Shown: positions 1-9,709, counted from the stretch's first letter. The stretch: DNA of 64,000 bases from CAIKMD01 sp036501365 (GCA_036501365.1 DASYAL010000013.1:62001-126000); one strand, 5' to 3'. Translations and numbers: made by a program. The notes: generated from the letters alone by a model not told the origin.

Positions 1-195
1 CGAATGGGTGTAATCGGGGAGCTGGCCGACCTCGGCCACGCGTTTCGGATTGCGCGGATCACGGACGTCGACGATGGTCGTTCCGATCGGCCACTGCTGA
101 TGGCCGATATAGGCGTAGTCGCCATTGACCACGACCTGGCCGCCGCCATTGCAATCGAACCAAGACAATGCGCGGATACCCTTGGCGTCTGCCAT
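1..195 (-). CDS. LVIVP-repeat beta-propeller-like protein (5' part only)
   Basis: This is the first 65 codons of a leftward gene that runs off the left edge. The ATG shares one base with the TGA of the binding-protein gene upstream (TGATG), so the two are probably translationally coupled. The visible sequence begins MADAKGIRALSWFDCN and contains GDYAYIGHQQ followed by TTIVDVRDPRNPKRV. That is the pattern of LVIVP repeats, which form beta-propeller-like folds in poorly characterised bacterial proteins. There is no signal peptide in the visible part. No function can be given. It is the last visible member of the leftward operon that begins at 3948. Confidence 0.6.
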   Translation of the reverse strand, partial: MADAKGIRALSWFDCNGGGQVVVNGDYAYIGHQQWPIGTTIVDVRDPRNPKRVAEVGQLPDYTHS

Positions 196-1163
196 CACTC
201 TCCAACCTTGGATATCCCGGGGAGGATCAGCTTCTCGATCGGCACTCGGCCGTCGGTATCGCCGATCGCGGTCATCTCGTCCATCAGCGAATCGAGCTTC
301 TTCCGCGAGATCGCGTTGTCGTTCGAGAAATAGCCGATCTTGCGAAAGAAATCGTAGCTCTTCGCGATCTCGGCGCGGTTCGGACTGGTCATGACGGAAG
401 CGAGCAGATCGATCGCTGCCGCGCGGTTGGCGTCGTCGTTGAACCAGGCGATACTCTTGTCGAGCGCGGAAACGAAGCCGATCAGCGCATCGCGGTGCTG
501 CTTGGCGAAGGCGAGCGACACGTCGGTCGAGCCGAACGGCAGATCGCCGGCGAATTGCATCATCGTGCCGAGATTGGTGAATCCGGCGGTTTCGGCCACG
601 AAATTGAAGGGCGGCACCAACATGGTTGCCTGCGCCGCATTCGATTTGATCGCGGCATAGCGCCCGGCGGTATTGCCGATCACCGTGATCTCGATGTCGC
701 TGTCCTCGAGACCCGCGGCCTTCAATACGCGTTCGAGATAAACGCGGTTGATATCGATGAGGCCGCCGATGACGACGGTATGGCCTTTCAAATCCTGAAC
801 CGTCTTGATCTCGGGACGGGCGACTACGTCATAAGGGGGCACATTGCCGGTGACCCGGACGATCGCCACGGGCGCGCCGCGCGCGACGGCGTGAATCGGC
901 TCGACGATCCCAATATTGACCACATCGAGCGAGCCCGCCGCGAGCTGCTGAACGAGGCCCGAAGCGGTCGGCACGTAAATGACGTCGAGCTTGACGCCGG
1001 CAGCGGCGAAAAACCCCTTCTCGATGCCGATGTAATAGGGCCAACCGCCGGCCTGCGGCGATCCGATCAGGCCCGTCTCGATGGTTTGCTGCGCGATCGC
1101 CGCGGGCGCAATGAGACCGAGCACCAGGGCAGCGAGCGCGCCAAGGCCGCATTTGGCGCGCAT
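195..1163 (-). CDS. NMT1/SsuA-type ABC transporter substrate-binding protein
   Basis: A 322-residue periplasmic binding protein. The first 24 or so residues (MRAKCGLGALAALVLGLIAP...AIA) form a Sec signal peptide. The mature part has the SsuA/TauA/NMT1 layout: WPYYIGIEKGFF near the start, then VQDLKGHTVVIGG at the domain crossover. It is a close paralogue of the next gene upstream (1167-2135) and of the protein at 27855-28814; all three share DLPFGSTD- or DLPFTAT-like and ISRK motifs. The family delivers sulfonates, nitriles, pyrimidine precursors or aromatic acids to an inner-membrane permease. The ligand cannot be read from sequence. No permease or ATPase lies in this operon. The start lies 3 bases after the upstream stop, with a weak ribosome site. 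Confidence 0.85.
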   Translation of the reverse strand: MRAKCGLGALAALVLGLIAPAAIAQQTIETGLIGSPQAGGWPYYIGIEKGFFAAAGVKLDVIYVPTASGLVQQLAAGSLDVVNIGIVEPIHAVARGAPVAIVRVTGNVPPYDVVARPEIKTVQDLKGHTVVIGGLIDINRVYLERVLKAAGLEDSDIEITVIGNTAGRYAAIKSNAAQATMLVPPFNFVAETAGFTNLGTMMQFAGDLPFGSTDVSLAFAKQHRDALIGFVSALDKSIAWFNDDANRAAAIDLLASVMTSPNRAEIAKSYDFFRKIGYFSNDNAISRKKLDSLMDEMTAIGDTDGRVPIEKLILPGISKVGE

Positions 1164-1166
1164 GGC

Positions 1167-2135
1167 CTAGTCGCCGACCTTGCTGATACCGGGCAGAACC
1201 AGCTTCTCGATCGGCACCTTGCCCTGCGTGTCGCCGATACCGGTCATTTCGTCCATCAGCGCATTGAGATGCTTGCGCGAGATGGTGCCGTCATTCGGGA
1301 AGAAGCCGATCTTTCGCAGATAGTCGTAGCTCTTGCCGACGCTGTCGCGATCGTCGGTCTTCATCTCGCCGGCGAGAATGTCGACAGCCGTGCTCTTGTT
1401 GGCATCGGTATTGAACCAGGCGATGCTCTTGTCGAGCGCGCCCATGAAGCGCACCACCGCTTCGCGATTTTTCTGCGCATAGGCGATCGAGGTATCGGTC
1501 GAGCCGAACGGCAAGTCCTTGGTGTAGTCGATCATCAGCCCGATGCTGTTGAAGCCGGCGGCTTCGGCGAAGAAATTGACCGGCGGCGCCAGCATCGTTG
1601 CATCGGCGCTGCCCGATTTCAGCGCAGCAAAGCGCGCCGCCGTACTACCCGCAACGGTGATGTCGATATCGCTGTCCTTCAGACCCGCGGCCTTGAGCAC
1701 GCGTTCGAGATAGACACGGTTGATGTCGAGCAAACCGCCGATGACGACGGTATGGCCCTTCAGATCCTTGACCGTCTTGATCGTGGATTTTGCGACGATG
1801 TCGTAGGGCGACACGGCTTCGGAAATGCGCAGAATCGCGACTGGTGCGCCGCGCGCGACAGCGTGGATCGGCTCGACCGCACCGATATCGCAGATATCGA
1901 GCGAGCCCGCGACCAGTTGCTGCACGAGGCCGGCTGGCGTCGGGACATAGATGATGTCGAGCTTGACCCCGGCCTGGTCGAAAAAGCCCTGATGGACGCC
2001 GATGTAATACGGCCATTCGACCGCATTGGCGGCGCCCAGCAGCCCGGTCTCGATTGTATCGGCAGCCCTCGCCGGCGCCGCGACATAGACCAGCGCGCAG
2101 GCGAGTCCCGCGCACAGCATATGCTTCAAACCCAT
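1167..2135 (-). CDS. NMT1/SsuA-type ABC transporter substrate-binding protein (paralogue)
   Basis: A 322-residue binding protein, the same length as its downstream neighbour and clearly a tandem duplicate of it. The two share the ETGL start of the mature chain, WPYYIG, the VQQL and EPIHAVARGAPVAI segments, DLKGHTVVIGGLxDINRVYLERVLKAAGL and the ISRK ending. A Sec signal peptide ending at ARA covers about 24 residues. It lies between the bicupin gene and its paralogue in one leftward operon whose first gene encodes an HpaI-type aldolase. The ligand may therefore be a carboxylic acid on the way to that aldolase or to LigJ across the divergent promoter. That link is inference. Divergence between the copies suggests different ligands or conditions. 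Confidence 0.85.
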   Translation of the reverse strand: MGLKHMLCAGLACALVYVAAPARAADTIETGLLGAANAVEWPYYIGVHQGFFDQAGVKLDIIYVPTPAGLVQQLVAGSLDICDIGAVEPIHAVARGAPVAILRISEAVSPYDIVAKSTIKTVKDLKGHTVVIGGLLDINRVYLERVLKAAGLKDSDIDITVAGSTAARFAALKSGSADATMLAPPVNFFAEAAGFNSIGLMIDYTKDLPFGSTDTSIAYAQKNREAVVRFMGALDKSIAWFNTDANKSTAVDILAGEMKTDDRDSVGKSYDYLRKIGFFPNDGTISRKHLNALMDEMTGIGDTQGKVPIEKLVLPGISKVGD

Positions 2136-2165
2136 GTCACTCCTCCCTGCTTCCCGAGCGCGCCG

Positions 2166-3065
2166 TTATTCGGCGGCTTCGGCAGTTTCGACGTCGTCCG
2201 GCGCGGCCGCACCGCTGAGCTGGCCGAGCTTCATGCCGGTCAGATCGGGCAGGCCGAACAGGAAGATCTGCGTCTCCGCCGTCGCCTTGATCATCGTACG
2301 CTCGCCCTTCTTCAGATAGATGGTCGAGAGCGCACGGTAATCCTGATCCGATGCGGCGCCTTTGCCCGAGACCACGAAATAGATGCCGCGGCCCTTGGCG
2401 TAGTAGCTCGCGCCGCTATCAAGCCGGAAGAAGCGCGCTTCGGTCTTTCGTTCGGTGAACACGCCGAGCAGCTTCTCCTCGACACCGTCGGAGCTTTCGA
2501 CCGCGGTCCAGGCATAATTCGCCGGATCCATGAGGATCGGCGCCGGATAGCGGCCCTTGGGATAGAGCATCGCACGCTGGTTGATGTGCTCCCAGATCGC
2601 CTGGAACCCGTCCATATTCTTCTTGCCGGGCAAGCCCTCGCGGCGGCGGAACACGCCCTCCTCGAACTTGCCGAAGGCTTCGAGCGCGTCCATCGCCCCC
2701 TTGACCTCGTTGCGCGAGGGATAGCCGCTGCCGCTGGCGCCGCCGCATTGCAGCACCGCGCCAACCGCTTCGTTGTGCTGGGTCTGCGGCCCGTAATGGA
2801 CGCCCTCGGGGAAATAGCCGACCATGCCGGCCTTCATCGTGCCGTCGCGGCCGAAGTTGAGCTCGCCGTCGAGCACGAAGCGGATCTGCTCGAAATTATG
2901 CCGATGGCGCGGTGAATAGAAATCCGCCGAGGACTTGCCGATCGACAGGCGGAAGTTATCGACGCTGCTCTCCTCGCCTTCCATCAGATTGCGGAAATGA
3001 AACGTGCCGCCGCGATATTCGAGACCGCGGCGCCATTCGAGCGTATCGCCTTGGGTGATCTTCAT
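2166..3065 (-). CDS. Bicupin family protein
   Basis: A 299-residue cytoplasmic protein starting MKITQGDTLEWR. I chose the ATG at 3065 because GAGGAAGCG lies just before it; an in-frame start 21 codons upstream would run into the aldolase gene. The N-terminal half holds a good cupin motif 1, PRHRHNFEQIRFVLDG, with likely metal ligands His54, His56 and Glu59. A second beta-rich half (about residues 165-285) looks like a second cupin fold that has lost its HxH. Cupins of this kind occur in aromatic-acid operons as ring-cleavage dioxygenases or sugar-acid isomerases, but no subfamily signature fixes the role here. The gene is second in the operon, overlapping the end of the aldolase gene's territory only by leader sequence. 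Confidence 0.7.
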   Translation of the reverse strand: MKITQGDTLEWRRGLEYRGGTFHFRNLMEGEESSVDNFRLSIGKSSADFYSPRHRHNFEQIRFVLDGELNFGRDGTMKAGMVGYFPEGVHYGPQTQHNEAVGAVLQCGGASGSGYPSRNEVKGAMDALEAFGKFEEGVFRRREGLPGKKNMDGFQAIWEHINQRAMLYPKGRYPAPILMDPANYAWTAVESSDGVEEKLLGVFTERKTEARFFRLDSGASYYAKGRGIYFVVSGKGAASDQDYRALSTIYLKKGERTMIKATAETQIFLFGLPDLTGMKLGQLSGAAAPDDVETAEAAE

Positions 3066-3087
3066 CGCTTCCTCCTGAAATCCGCGG

Positions 3088-3948
3088 TTACCGCTTCGCC
3101 AGCTCGCGGCCTTTCTCGAGACCGGCATAAGAGCGGCCGGCGCCGATCATCAGATAGCCGAAGCCTTCGCCGAGCACGCGCTCGACATTCTTGCCATCCA
3201 CATGCGGATGGCCCACCGGCACCTTGTGCTTCTTGCAGGTCGCGACCACCTTCGCGATATGCTCGAGTACCGTCGGATGCTCGTATTGCCGCGGCACGCC
3301 GAGTTCCTGACTCAGATCGCCCTCGCCGATCAGGATGAAACCGATGCCGGGCACCTTCGACAGCATCGCGTCGAGATTGGCGACCGCCTCGACACCTTCG
3401 ATCATCAGCCCGACCAGGACTTCGCCTTGCGGATCGAGCGGCCAGACATCGGCGCGCTTGTAATATTCCTGATTGCCGACGCCCCAATAGCGTGCGGCGG
3501 TACCGGGGCTATCGCCGCGGATGCCGGCCGGCTCGTAGCGCGGTGCGGTCTTCAAACGCGGATAGCGGCAGGCGGCGACGGCGTTGTAGGCCTGCTCGAC
3601 CGTATCGACATGAGGCCAGATAATGCCGTAGGCGCCGACATCGAGCGCCTGCTTCGCCAGCCACTGGTTCTTCTCGTTCCCGTTCGCGGGGATGCGGACG
3701 AGCGGTGTTACGTTCGGCGCGATCGATCCTTTCTCAGCGATCTGCTTGCGGTTGAGCATGTATTGGAGGCAATCGCGCAGCGCGCGGATGTCCCAGATAT
3801 TATGCTCCATCTCGAAGATGATGCTGTCGTATTTGGCCTGGCTGGCGGCGAGCGCCGCGTCGATGTCGGGCGTGCAGAACGCGCCGAAGCACGGCTTGTT
3901 CTCCTCGAAGCATTTGATCATGCCGTTCAACCGCGGAATCTCGGCCAT
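3088..3948 (-). CDS. HpcH/HpaI-family class II pyruvate aldolase
   Basis: A 286-residue member of the HpcH/HpaI aldolase family. These are TIM-barrel metal enzymes that split 4-hydroxy-2-oxo acids into pyruvate plus an aldehyde or keto acid. Expected landmarks are present: FEMEH (His49, general acid-base), VRIP (Arg85), LMIEG (Glu184, metal) and GEGDLSQELG (Asp211, metal). The gene has a strong ribosome site (GGGAGGACATCG) and heads the leftward operon. It faces ligJ across a 156-base divergent promoter region. LigJ makes 4-carboxy-4-hydroxy-2-oxoadipate, which needs an aldolase giving pyruvate and oxaloacetate. The usual enzyme is the unrelated LigK/RraA type, absent here, so this protein is a plausible substitute. 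That role is inference. Confidence 0.85.
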   Translation of the reverse strand: MAEIPRLNGMIKCFEENKPCFGAFCTPDIDAALAASQAKYDSIIFEMEHNIWDIRALRDCLQYMLNRKQIAEKGSIAPNVTPLVRIPANGNEKNQWLAKQALDVGAYGIIWPHVDTVEQAYNAVAACRYPRLKTAPRYEPAGIRGDSPGTAARYWGVGNQEYYKRADVWPLDPQGEVLVGLMIEGVEAVANLDAMLSKVPGIGFILIGEGDLSQELGVPRQYEHPTVLEHIAKVVATCKKHKVPVGHPHVDGKNVERVLGEGFGYLMIGAGRSYAGLEKGRELAKR

Positions 3949-4104
3949 CGATGTCCTCCCGAAATTTCAAGCCTGGGGCGCATCGTAGCAGAGCCGCGCG
4001 TCCCACTCAAAACCGGCGATTTCCACGCCTGCCGGTTTGACAAGCTGGTTTGACAACGTTGGGCGCGCTCCATAGCATCGAATCAAAATTCGGGAGGGCA
4101 TTTC

Positions 4105-5112
4105 ATGATCATCGACTGTCACGGCCATTACACCACTGCGCCGAAAGAGCTGCAGGCCTTCCGCGACGAGCAGATCAAGGGCAACGACACGCCCGCGCCG
4201 TTGAAGATCACCGACGATCAGATCCGCGAGACCATCCAGAACGGCCAGCTCAAGATGCAGCAGGAGCGCGGCAGCGACCTCACGATCTTCTCGCCGCGCG
4301 CCGCCGGCATGGGCCATCACATCGGCACGGGAAAGACCAGCGCCGTCTGGACCGATGCCTGCAACACGCTGATCCACCGGGTGGTGAAGCTCTTCCCCAA
4401 GAACTTCATCGGCGTCGCGCAATTGCCGCAGACGCCCGGCGTGCCGCCGGCCAATTGCATCGCCGAGCTCGAGCGTTGCGTCAACGAGTTCGGCTTCGTC
4501 GGCTGCAACCTCAACCCCGATCCGTCGGGCGGCAAATGGACCGACCCGCCGATGACCGACAAGAAATGGTGGTATCCGTTCTACGAGAAGATGGTCGAGC
4601 TCGACGTGCCGGCGATGGTCCATGTCAGCATGTCGTGCAACCCGAACTTCCACACCACCGGCGCGCATTACATCAACGGCGACACCACCGCCTTCATGCA
4701 GTTCATCATGTCGGACATCTTCAAGGATTTCCCGACGCTGCGCTTCATCATCCCGCATGGCGGCGGTGCGGTGCCCTATCACTGGGGCCGCTATCGCGGC
4801 CTGGCACAGGACCAGAAGCGCCCGCCCTTCAGCGAGCTGGTGCTGAAGAACGTGTTCTTCGACACCTGCGTCTATCATCAGCCGGGCATCGATCTGCTCA
4901 CCAAGGTGGTGCCGATCGACAATATCCTCTTCGCTTCCGAGATGATCGGCGCGGTGCGCGGTATCGATCCCAATACCGGCCATCATTACGACGACACCAA
5001 GCGCTATATCGACAAGGCGCCGATCTCAGAGGCCGACCGCCAGAAGATCTTCGAGAGCAACATCAAGAAGGTCTTTCCGCGTTTCGACAAGTCCTACGCG
5101 AAGAACAACTGA
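4105..5112 (+). CDS. ligJ: 4-oxalomesaconate hydratase (LigJ-like amidohydrolase)
   Basis: A 335-residue amidohydrolase of the COG2159 group that I recognise as LigJ-like. LigJ hydrates 4-oxalomesaconate to 4-carboxy-4-hydroxy-2-oxoadipate in the protocatechuate 4,5-cleavage and gallate pathways. It begins MIIDCHGHYTTAPK, with metal ligands His6 and His8. It retains long LigJ-like stretches such as RGSDLTIFSPRA, NLNPDPSGG, TTGAHYINGDTTAFMQ, HGGGAVPYHWGRYRGLAQ, VFFDTCVYHQPGIDLL and FASEMIGAVRGIDP. Length matches the family (about 340). The ribosome site CGGGAGGG precedes the ATG. Upstream pathway enzymes LigAB, LigC and LigI are not in the window, so the ring-cleavage genes must lie elsewhere, or the enzyme serves a related dicarboxylate. 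Confidence 0.88.
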   Translation: MIIDCHGHYTTAPKELQAFRDEQIKGNDTPAPLKITDDQIRETIQNGQLKMQQERGSDLTIFSPRAAGMGHHIGTGKTSAVWTDACNTLIHRVVKLFPKNFIGVAQLPQTPGVPPANCIAELERCVNEFGFVGCNLNPDPSGGKWTDPPMTDKKWWYPFYEKMVELDVPAMVHVSMSCNPNFHTTGAHYINGDTTAFMQFIMSDIFKDFPTLRFIIPHGGGAVPYHWGRYRGLAQDQKRPPFSELVLKNVFFDTCVYHQPGIDLLTKVVPIDNILFASEMIGAVRGIDPNTGHHYDDTKRYIDKAPISEADRQKIFESNIKKVFPRFDKSYAKNN

Positions 5113-5134
5113 GGCTGGACGCGGGGCCGAAGCC

Positions 5135-5701
5135 ATGAGCGCCGACGGCCCGCCCCCGCCCAACCCGGTCGCGCTCGAGAACGAGTATGTCCGGGTGAGC
5201 CGCGATACCGCGCCGTTTTCTGCAGCCGGCGGCGGGGACCGTGTCATCGTCGCGATGGCGCCGGTCGCCTTCATGGCGGGTGACGCCCTACAAAGCCTCG
5301 AGCGCGGCGAGTTCTTCGTCTTCGGCCCGGGCGATATCTACAAGCTGCCCGCGGGCGCAGCCTTCTTCGAGGTCGCGATCAAGCCGGACCATCCGCCGGT
5401 AAAGGAGCCGCCCGAGATCATTCCGCCGGCGAAGAACATGATGCTGTATGAGGGCGAGCGCTTCTTCATCTATGAGGAGCGGCTCGATCCCGGCGACGTC
5501 CGCCCGCGTCACAGCCATTGCCAGCGCGTCGAGATCCGCCTCAACAACGGGCCGATGCTCGACCAGTGGTTCGATGCGCCGCGGCCGCCGCTTCAGCCGG
5601 GCATCGTCAATTGGCGCGAGCCAGTGGTCCACACCGTGCGCAATGTCGGTGATCTGCCGTTGCGCAATCTCATCATCGAATTCAAGCCCGAGCCCACATG
5701 A
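5135..5701 (+). CDS. Cupin-like protein, cytoplasmic copy of a tandem pair
   Basis: A 188-residue protein without a signal peptide, 22 bases downstream of ligJ and probably cotranscribed. Its C-terminal half carries RPRHSHCQRVEIRLNNGP with an HxH pair (His126, His128), as in a cupin motif 1. The terminal PEPT-like tail (IIEFKPEPT) is shared with the next gene. The last four bases overlap the start of that gene (ATGA). The two proteins align over their whole mature lengths (NPVALENEYVRVSRDTAP versus SPVALDNAYVHVARDTAP; FFEVAIKPDHPPVK versus YFEVAIKPDHPAVK), so they are a tandem duplication. Function is unknown; the position suggests a role linked to LigJ substrate or product. Confidence 0.7.
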   Translation: MSADGPPPPNPVALENEYVRVSRDTAPFSAAGGGDRVIVAMAPVAFMAGDALQSLERGEFFVFGPGDIYKLPAGAAFFEVAIKPDHPPVKEPPEIIPPAKNMMLYEGERFFIYEERLDPGDVRPRHSHCQRVEIRLNNGPMLDQWFDAPRPPLQPGIVNWREPVVHTVRNVGDLPLRNLIIEFKPEPT

Positions 5702-6330
5702 TCGGCCGCGCGCTCGGCACGGCAGCGCTTGCCTCTCTCACCACCACCATGGCCTGGGCACAGGCGACGCCGAGCGATCCGCCCAGCCCGGTCGCGCTCG
5801 ATAACGCCTATGTCCATGTCGCACGTGATACAGCGCCCTGCGCCGTGGCGACCGCACCCGGCTGCGAGGATCGCGTCATTGTCGCCATTAGCGACATCGA
5901 GGTCACCGCGGGAAAGAGCTCCCGCCGGCTGCATAAGGGCCAAGTCGCGGTATTCAAAAAAGGCGACAGCTATCGCGTCAGCGGCGCGCAGTATTTCGAG
6001 GTCGCGATCAAGCCGGACCATCCGGCGGTGAAATCGCCCGCCGAGATGATCGCGCCGGCGAAGAACCAGTTGATCTATGACGGGCCGCGCTTCTTCATCT
6101 ACGAGGAGAAGCTGGCGCCTGGCGACATCAGGCCGCGACACAGTCACAGCCAGAGGGTCGAGATCCGGCTCAATATCGGCCCGCTGCTCGATCAGTGGTT
6201 CGATCCGCCGAAGCCGCCGGTGCTGCCGAGCATCGTCAATTTCCGCGAAGCCGGCATTCACACGACCAAGAATGTCGGCGACATGGCGTTGCGCAACCTG
6301 ATCGTCGAATTCAAGCCCGAGCCGAAATAG
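5698..6330 (+). CDS. Cupin-like protein, exported copy of a tandem pair
   Basis: A 210-residue homologue of the preceding protein. It has gained an N-terminal extension, MIGRALGTAALASLTTTMAWAQA, that reads as a Sec signal peptide of about 22 residues. The HxH motif RPRHSHSQRVEIRLN and the ending LIVEFKPEPK are retained. Two added cysteines (PCAVATAPGCED) are absent from the cytoplasmic copy and could form a disulfide in the periplasm. The start overlaps the upstream stop by four bases. The pair would put the same small beta-barrel on both sides of the inner membrane. The biochemical role is unknown. The gene converges on a decayed binding-protein gene directly downstream. Confidence 0.7.
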   Translation: MIGRALGTAALASLTTTMAWAQATPSDPPSPVALDNAYVHVARDTAPCAVATAPGCEDRVIVAISDIEVTAGKSSRRLHKGQVAVFKKGDSYRVSGAQYFEVAIKPDHPAVKSPAEMIAPAKNQLIYDGPRFFIYEEKLAPGDIRPRHSHSQRVEIRLNIGPLLDQWFDPPKPPVLPSIVNFREAGIHTTKNVGDMALRNLIVEFKPEPK

Positions 6331-6333
6331 CGC

Positions 6334-7155
6334 TCAGGGATAGATCAAGCTTTGTGGGTCGGGATCGCCTTCGATGAGGCCCTGCTCGCACGCGACCTCG
6401 ACCCAGAAGCGCAGCGATTCCGGTCTGGAAATTATCCGGCATGGCCTGCGCGGCGACCGCCGCGGCGGGCAGCTTCATATATTTCGCGATGCTTTTGCGC
6501 ACTGCCTCTTCGTGCGCCGGATCGCCGATAAAGGTGACGGCATCGTCGGTTTTCAACATGGCCGACGATCTCCGCGTGTTGTGATGCCCAGGCACGTGTC
6601 GCGACCAATGGCAGCGGGCTCGTGCTGGCGGGAATCACATCCGCATAGTTGCCGATCGCATGGCCCGCCTTTTCGGTGAGGACACGCGAATAGAACGGAT
6701 CGACCGCGGCCACCGCATCGACGAGATGCCCCTTGAGCGCATCCGCCTGCTGCGGAAAGCCGATCTCGATCCAATTGACTTTGTGTTAATCGATGCCCGT
6801 CGCTTGCACCCACTTCCGCGTCAACACGTCGATGATGCCACCGATTCCGGGAACGCCGACGTGCTTGCCGGCAAGATCGCGCGGCCCCTCGATGCCGCTC
6901 CCTGTGGCGGCAAACACACCCCCCGCGAACCTAGTCGGATAGAGGATCGTCCCGGCGACGGCGATAAGATCGAGACCTTGTTCATTCGCCTGAAGAAGCA
7001 CCGTCGGCGTCGGCGCGCCAAGCGCCGCCGTACCGGCGATCAGAGCGGCCGAGATCAGCAATCCGTTGGTCGTGAGGGTCAGGTCCAGATCGAGCCGGCA
7101 AAGAAGTGAAGGCGAGCATGGCCGCCGCCGCGATGAGCTTGCGAATCATTTTCAT
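6334..7155 (-). pseudogene. Decayed NMT1/SsuA-type substrate-binding protein gene
   Basis: Leftward relic assembled from three frames. A signal peptide (MKMIRKLIAAAAMLAFTSLPA) starts at 7155 behind AAGGGGGC. After a frame change near 7095 it continues as LDLTLTTNGLLISAALIAG...VLLQANEQGLD, matching HGLDVTLTKILLASNVPGAL of the intact protein at 16735-17649. About 30 residues of the mature N-terminus are missing. An in-frame TAA lies at 6786-6788, after which the same frame resumes as HKVNWIEIGFPQQADALKG. Further frame changes occur near 6555 and 6427, before a normal C-terminus (ESLRFWVEVACEQGL) and stop. The relic cannot give a functional protein. It belongs to the same subfamily as the binding protein at 16735. 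Confidence 0.85.
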
Positions 7156-7242
7156 GCCCCCTTTTCGAGATCGACGGTTACGCGGCCGTACCATTGTCGC
7201 GGCATCGGCGTTATATAACGGGAGGCCCGCAAGGAGAGCTCT

Positions 7243-8118
7243 ATGACATTCAAGACCATTTTGGCCGCAGCGAGCGGCGGTAGTGCCAGCGATGGGACCG
7301 TCGAGCTCGCCTGTCGGTTTGCGCGCCGGTTCGGCGCCCATCTCGAAGCCTTCCACGCCAAGCCCGATCCGCGCGATCTCTTCACCTATTCGACCGACAG
7401 CTTCGGCACGTCGATGTCGGGAGATTTCGTCGACCGCTTCGTCAAAGATGCGGACAGCATCGCCAGCAAGACGAAAGTCGCCTTCGAGACGACCGTGGCG
7501 CGCCATCAGATCCCCGTCAGCGCCGCGCCTTCGCTCAGCCTGCCGGAGAAGATCGCCGCTTCGGCGGTCTGGCGCGAGGAGGTCGGCTATGCGCCGACGC
7601 TAGTGGCGCGGCGGGCGCGCTTCTTCGATCTGGTTGTGCTCGGGCGCTCGGACCGCGTCGTCGACCAGCCGCATACCGACGTCGTCGAGCAGACGCTGAT
7701 CAATTCCGGCCGGCCGGTGCTGGTCGCGCCGGCTCAGGCACCTGGAGACGTCGGCGACACGGTCGCCATCGGCTGGAACGGCTCGGCCGAAGCGACCCGC
7801 GCCTTGACGGCGTCGCTGCCCTTCCTGGCGAGCGCCAGCGTGGTCTCGATCATCACCATCGGCGACCACCACAAGGGTAGCGCCGCCGCGCTCGTCGAGT
7901 ATCTCGGCTGGTACGGCGTCGCCGCCAAGCATCGCCACATGCCCGCGGTCGGCGGCGCGGGCATCGGCCAGCAGCTCCTGTCGGCCGCGCACGAGCAGAA
8001 TGCCAGCCTGTTGGTGATGGGCGGTTACGGCCAGGTGCCGTGGCGCGAATTCCTCTTCGGCGGCGCGACGCGGGAAGTTGTCGGCGCCAGCTTGCTGCCG
8101 CTGCTGCTCACGCACTGA
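7243..8118 (+). CDS. Universal stress protein (tandem UspA-like)
   Basis: A 291-residue universal stress protein made of two Usp-like halves. The first half (residues 1-150) starts FKTILAAASGGSASDGTVELACRFARRFGAHLEAF. The second begins at VAIGWNGSAEATRAL and ends with MGGYGQVPWREFLFGGATREVV, which resembles the nucleotide-binding G-2x-G-9x-G-(S/T) signature. Proteins of this type are made under starvation, low oxygen or redox stress. A clear ribosome site (AAGGAGAGCTCT) precedes the ATG. The gene is the first of a stress block and converges with the histidine kinase gene 16 bases away. Confidence 0.88.
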   Translation: MTFKTILAAASGGSASDGTVELACRFARRFGAHLEAFHAKPDPRDLFTYSTDSFGTSMSGDFVDRFVKDADSIASKTKVAFETTVARHQIPVSAAPSLSLPEKIAASAVWREEVGYAPTLVARRARFFDLVVLGRSDRVVDQPHTDVVEQTLINSGRPVLVAPAQAPGDVGDTVAIGWNGSAEATRALTASLPFLASASVVSIITIGDHHKGSAAALVEYLGWYGVAAKHRHMPAVGGAGIGQQLLSAAHEQNASLLVMGGYGQVPWREFLFGGATREVVGASLLPLLLTH

Positions 8119-8134
8119 GCGGCGGCGACGCCGT

Positions 8135-9244
<1,110 letters not shown>

Positions 9245-9453
9245 GAGCTTTCTTGCTCTCGACCGCTTGTATCATGGCTCCAGTTAAGAGTTTGTTTTGG
9301 TTTACGTTCACGGCCATGGCGAAGGACGCCTGCGGCAAAAAATCGCGAGAACTCAAAGGCCGTAAACACTTTTTTGTGCAGTGCGGTATTTAATATCCCG
9401 CCGCTGGAACAAATGGCCCGTTTGGCCGGTTGTTGAGGTGTTCGGAGGATGGA

Positions 9454-9651
9454 ATGGCGGCTCTGCTAAAGAGCATCGATGCGTTCTGTGCGCGTCTCAA
9501 CGCGGGACTTGCCGCCGTCGCGGTGGTGCTGACGATCCTCGTCGCGGCCGAACTGACGGTCAGGACGCCGGAGCTCTTGCAGCAAGCGGTCGACGCCGAG
9601 AGCGCGACCTTGTCCAACAACGCGACGATGGTGCCGACCGGCAGCTTCTGA
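9454..9651 (+). CDS. Small single-span membrane protein
   Basis: A 65-residue ORF with a strong ribosome site (GGAGG, five bases before the ATG). Residues 1-14 (MAALLKSIDAFCAR) are amphipathic. Residues 16-34 (NAGLAAVAVVLTILVAAELT) form one hydrophobic helix. A polar tail of about 30 residues follows. It stands alone between the divergent histidine kinase gene and the convergent FNR-type gene, with a leader of some 200 bases. I recognise no family. The good initiation site and plausible topology support a real gene, but a short ORF in high-GC DNA needs comparative support. Confidence 0.5.
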   Translation: MAALLKSIDAFCARLNAGLAAVAVVLTILVAAELTVRTPELLQQAVDAESATLSNNATMVPTGSF

Positions 9652-9709
9652 GCACGGCCGCGGCCCGGCGCTGGACGGCGCGGACCGGGACGGATTCCTT
9701 ACCCCCCCG

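Noticed and set aside
168..2915. A 915-codon open frame on the plus strand
   Set aside because: It lies opposite two clear binding-protein genes and the bicupin gene. Its composition (Arg-, Asp- and His-rich repeats) is that of an antisense shadow in high-GC DNA.
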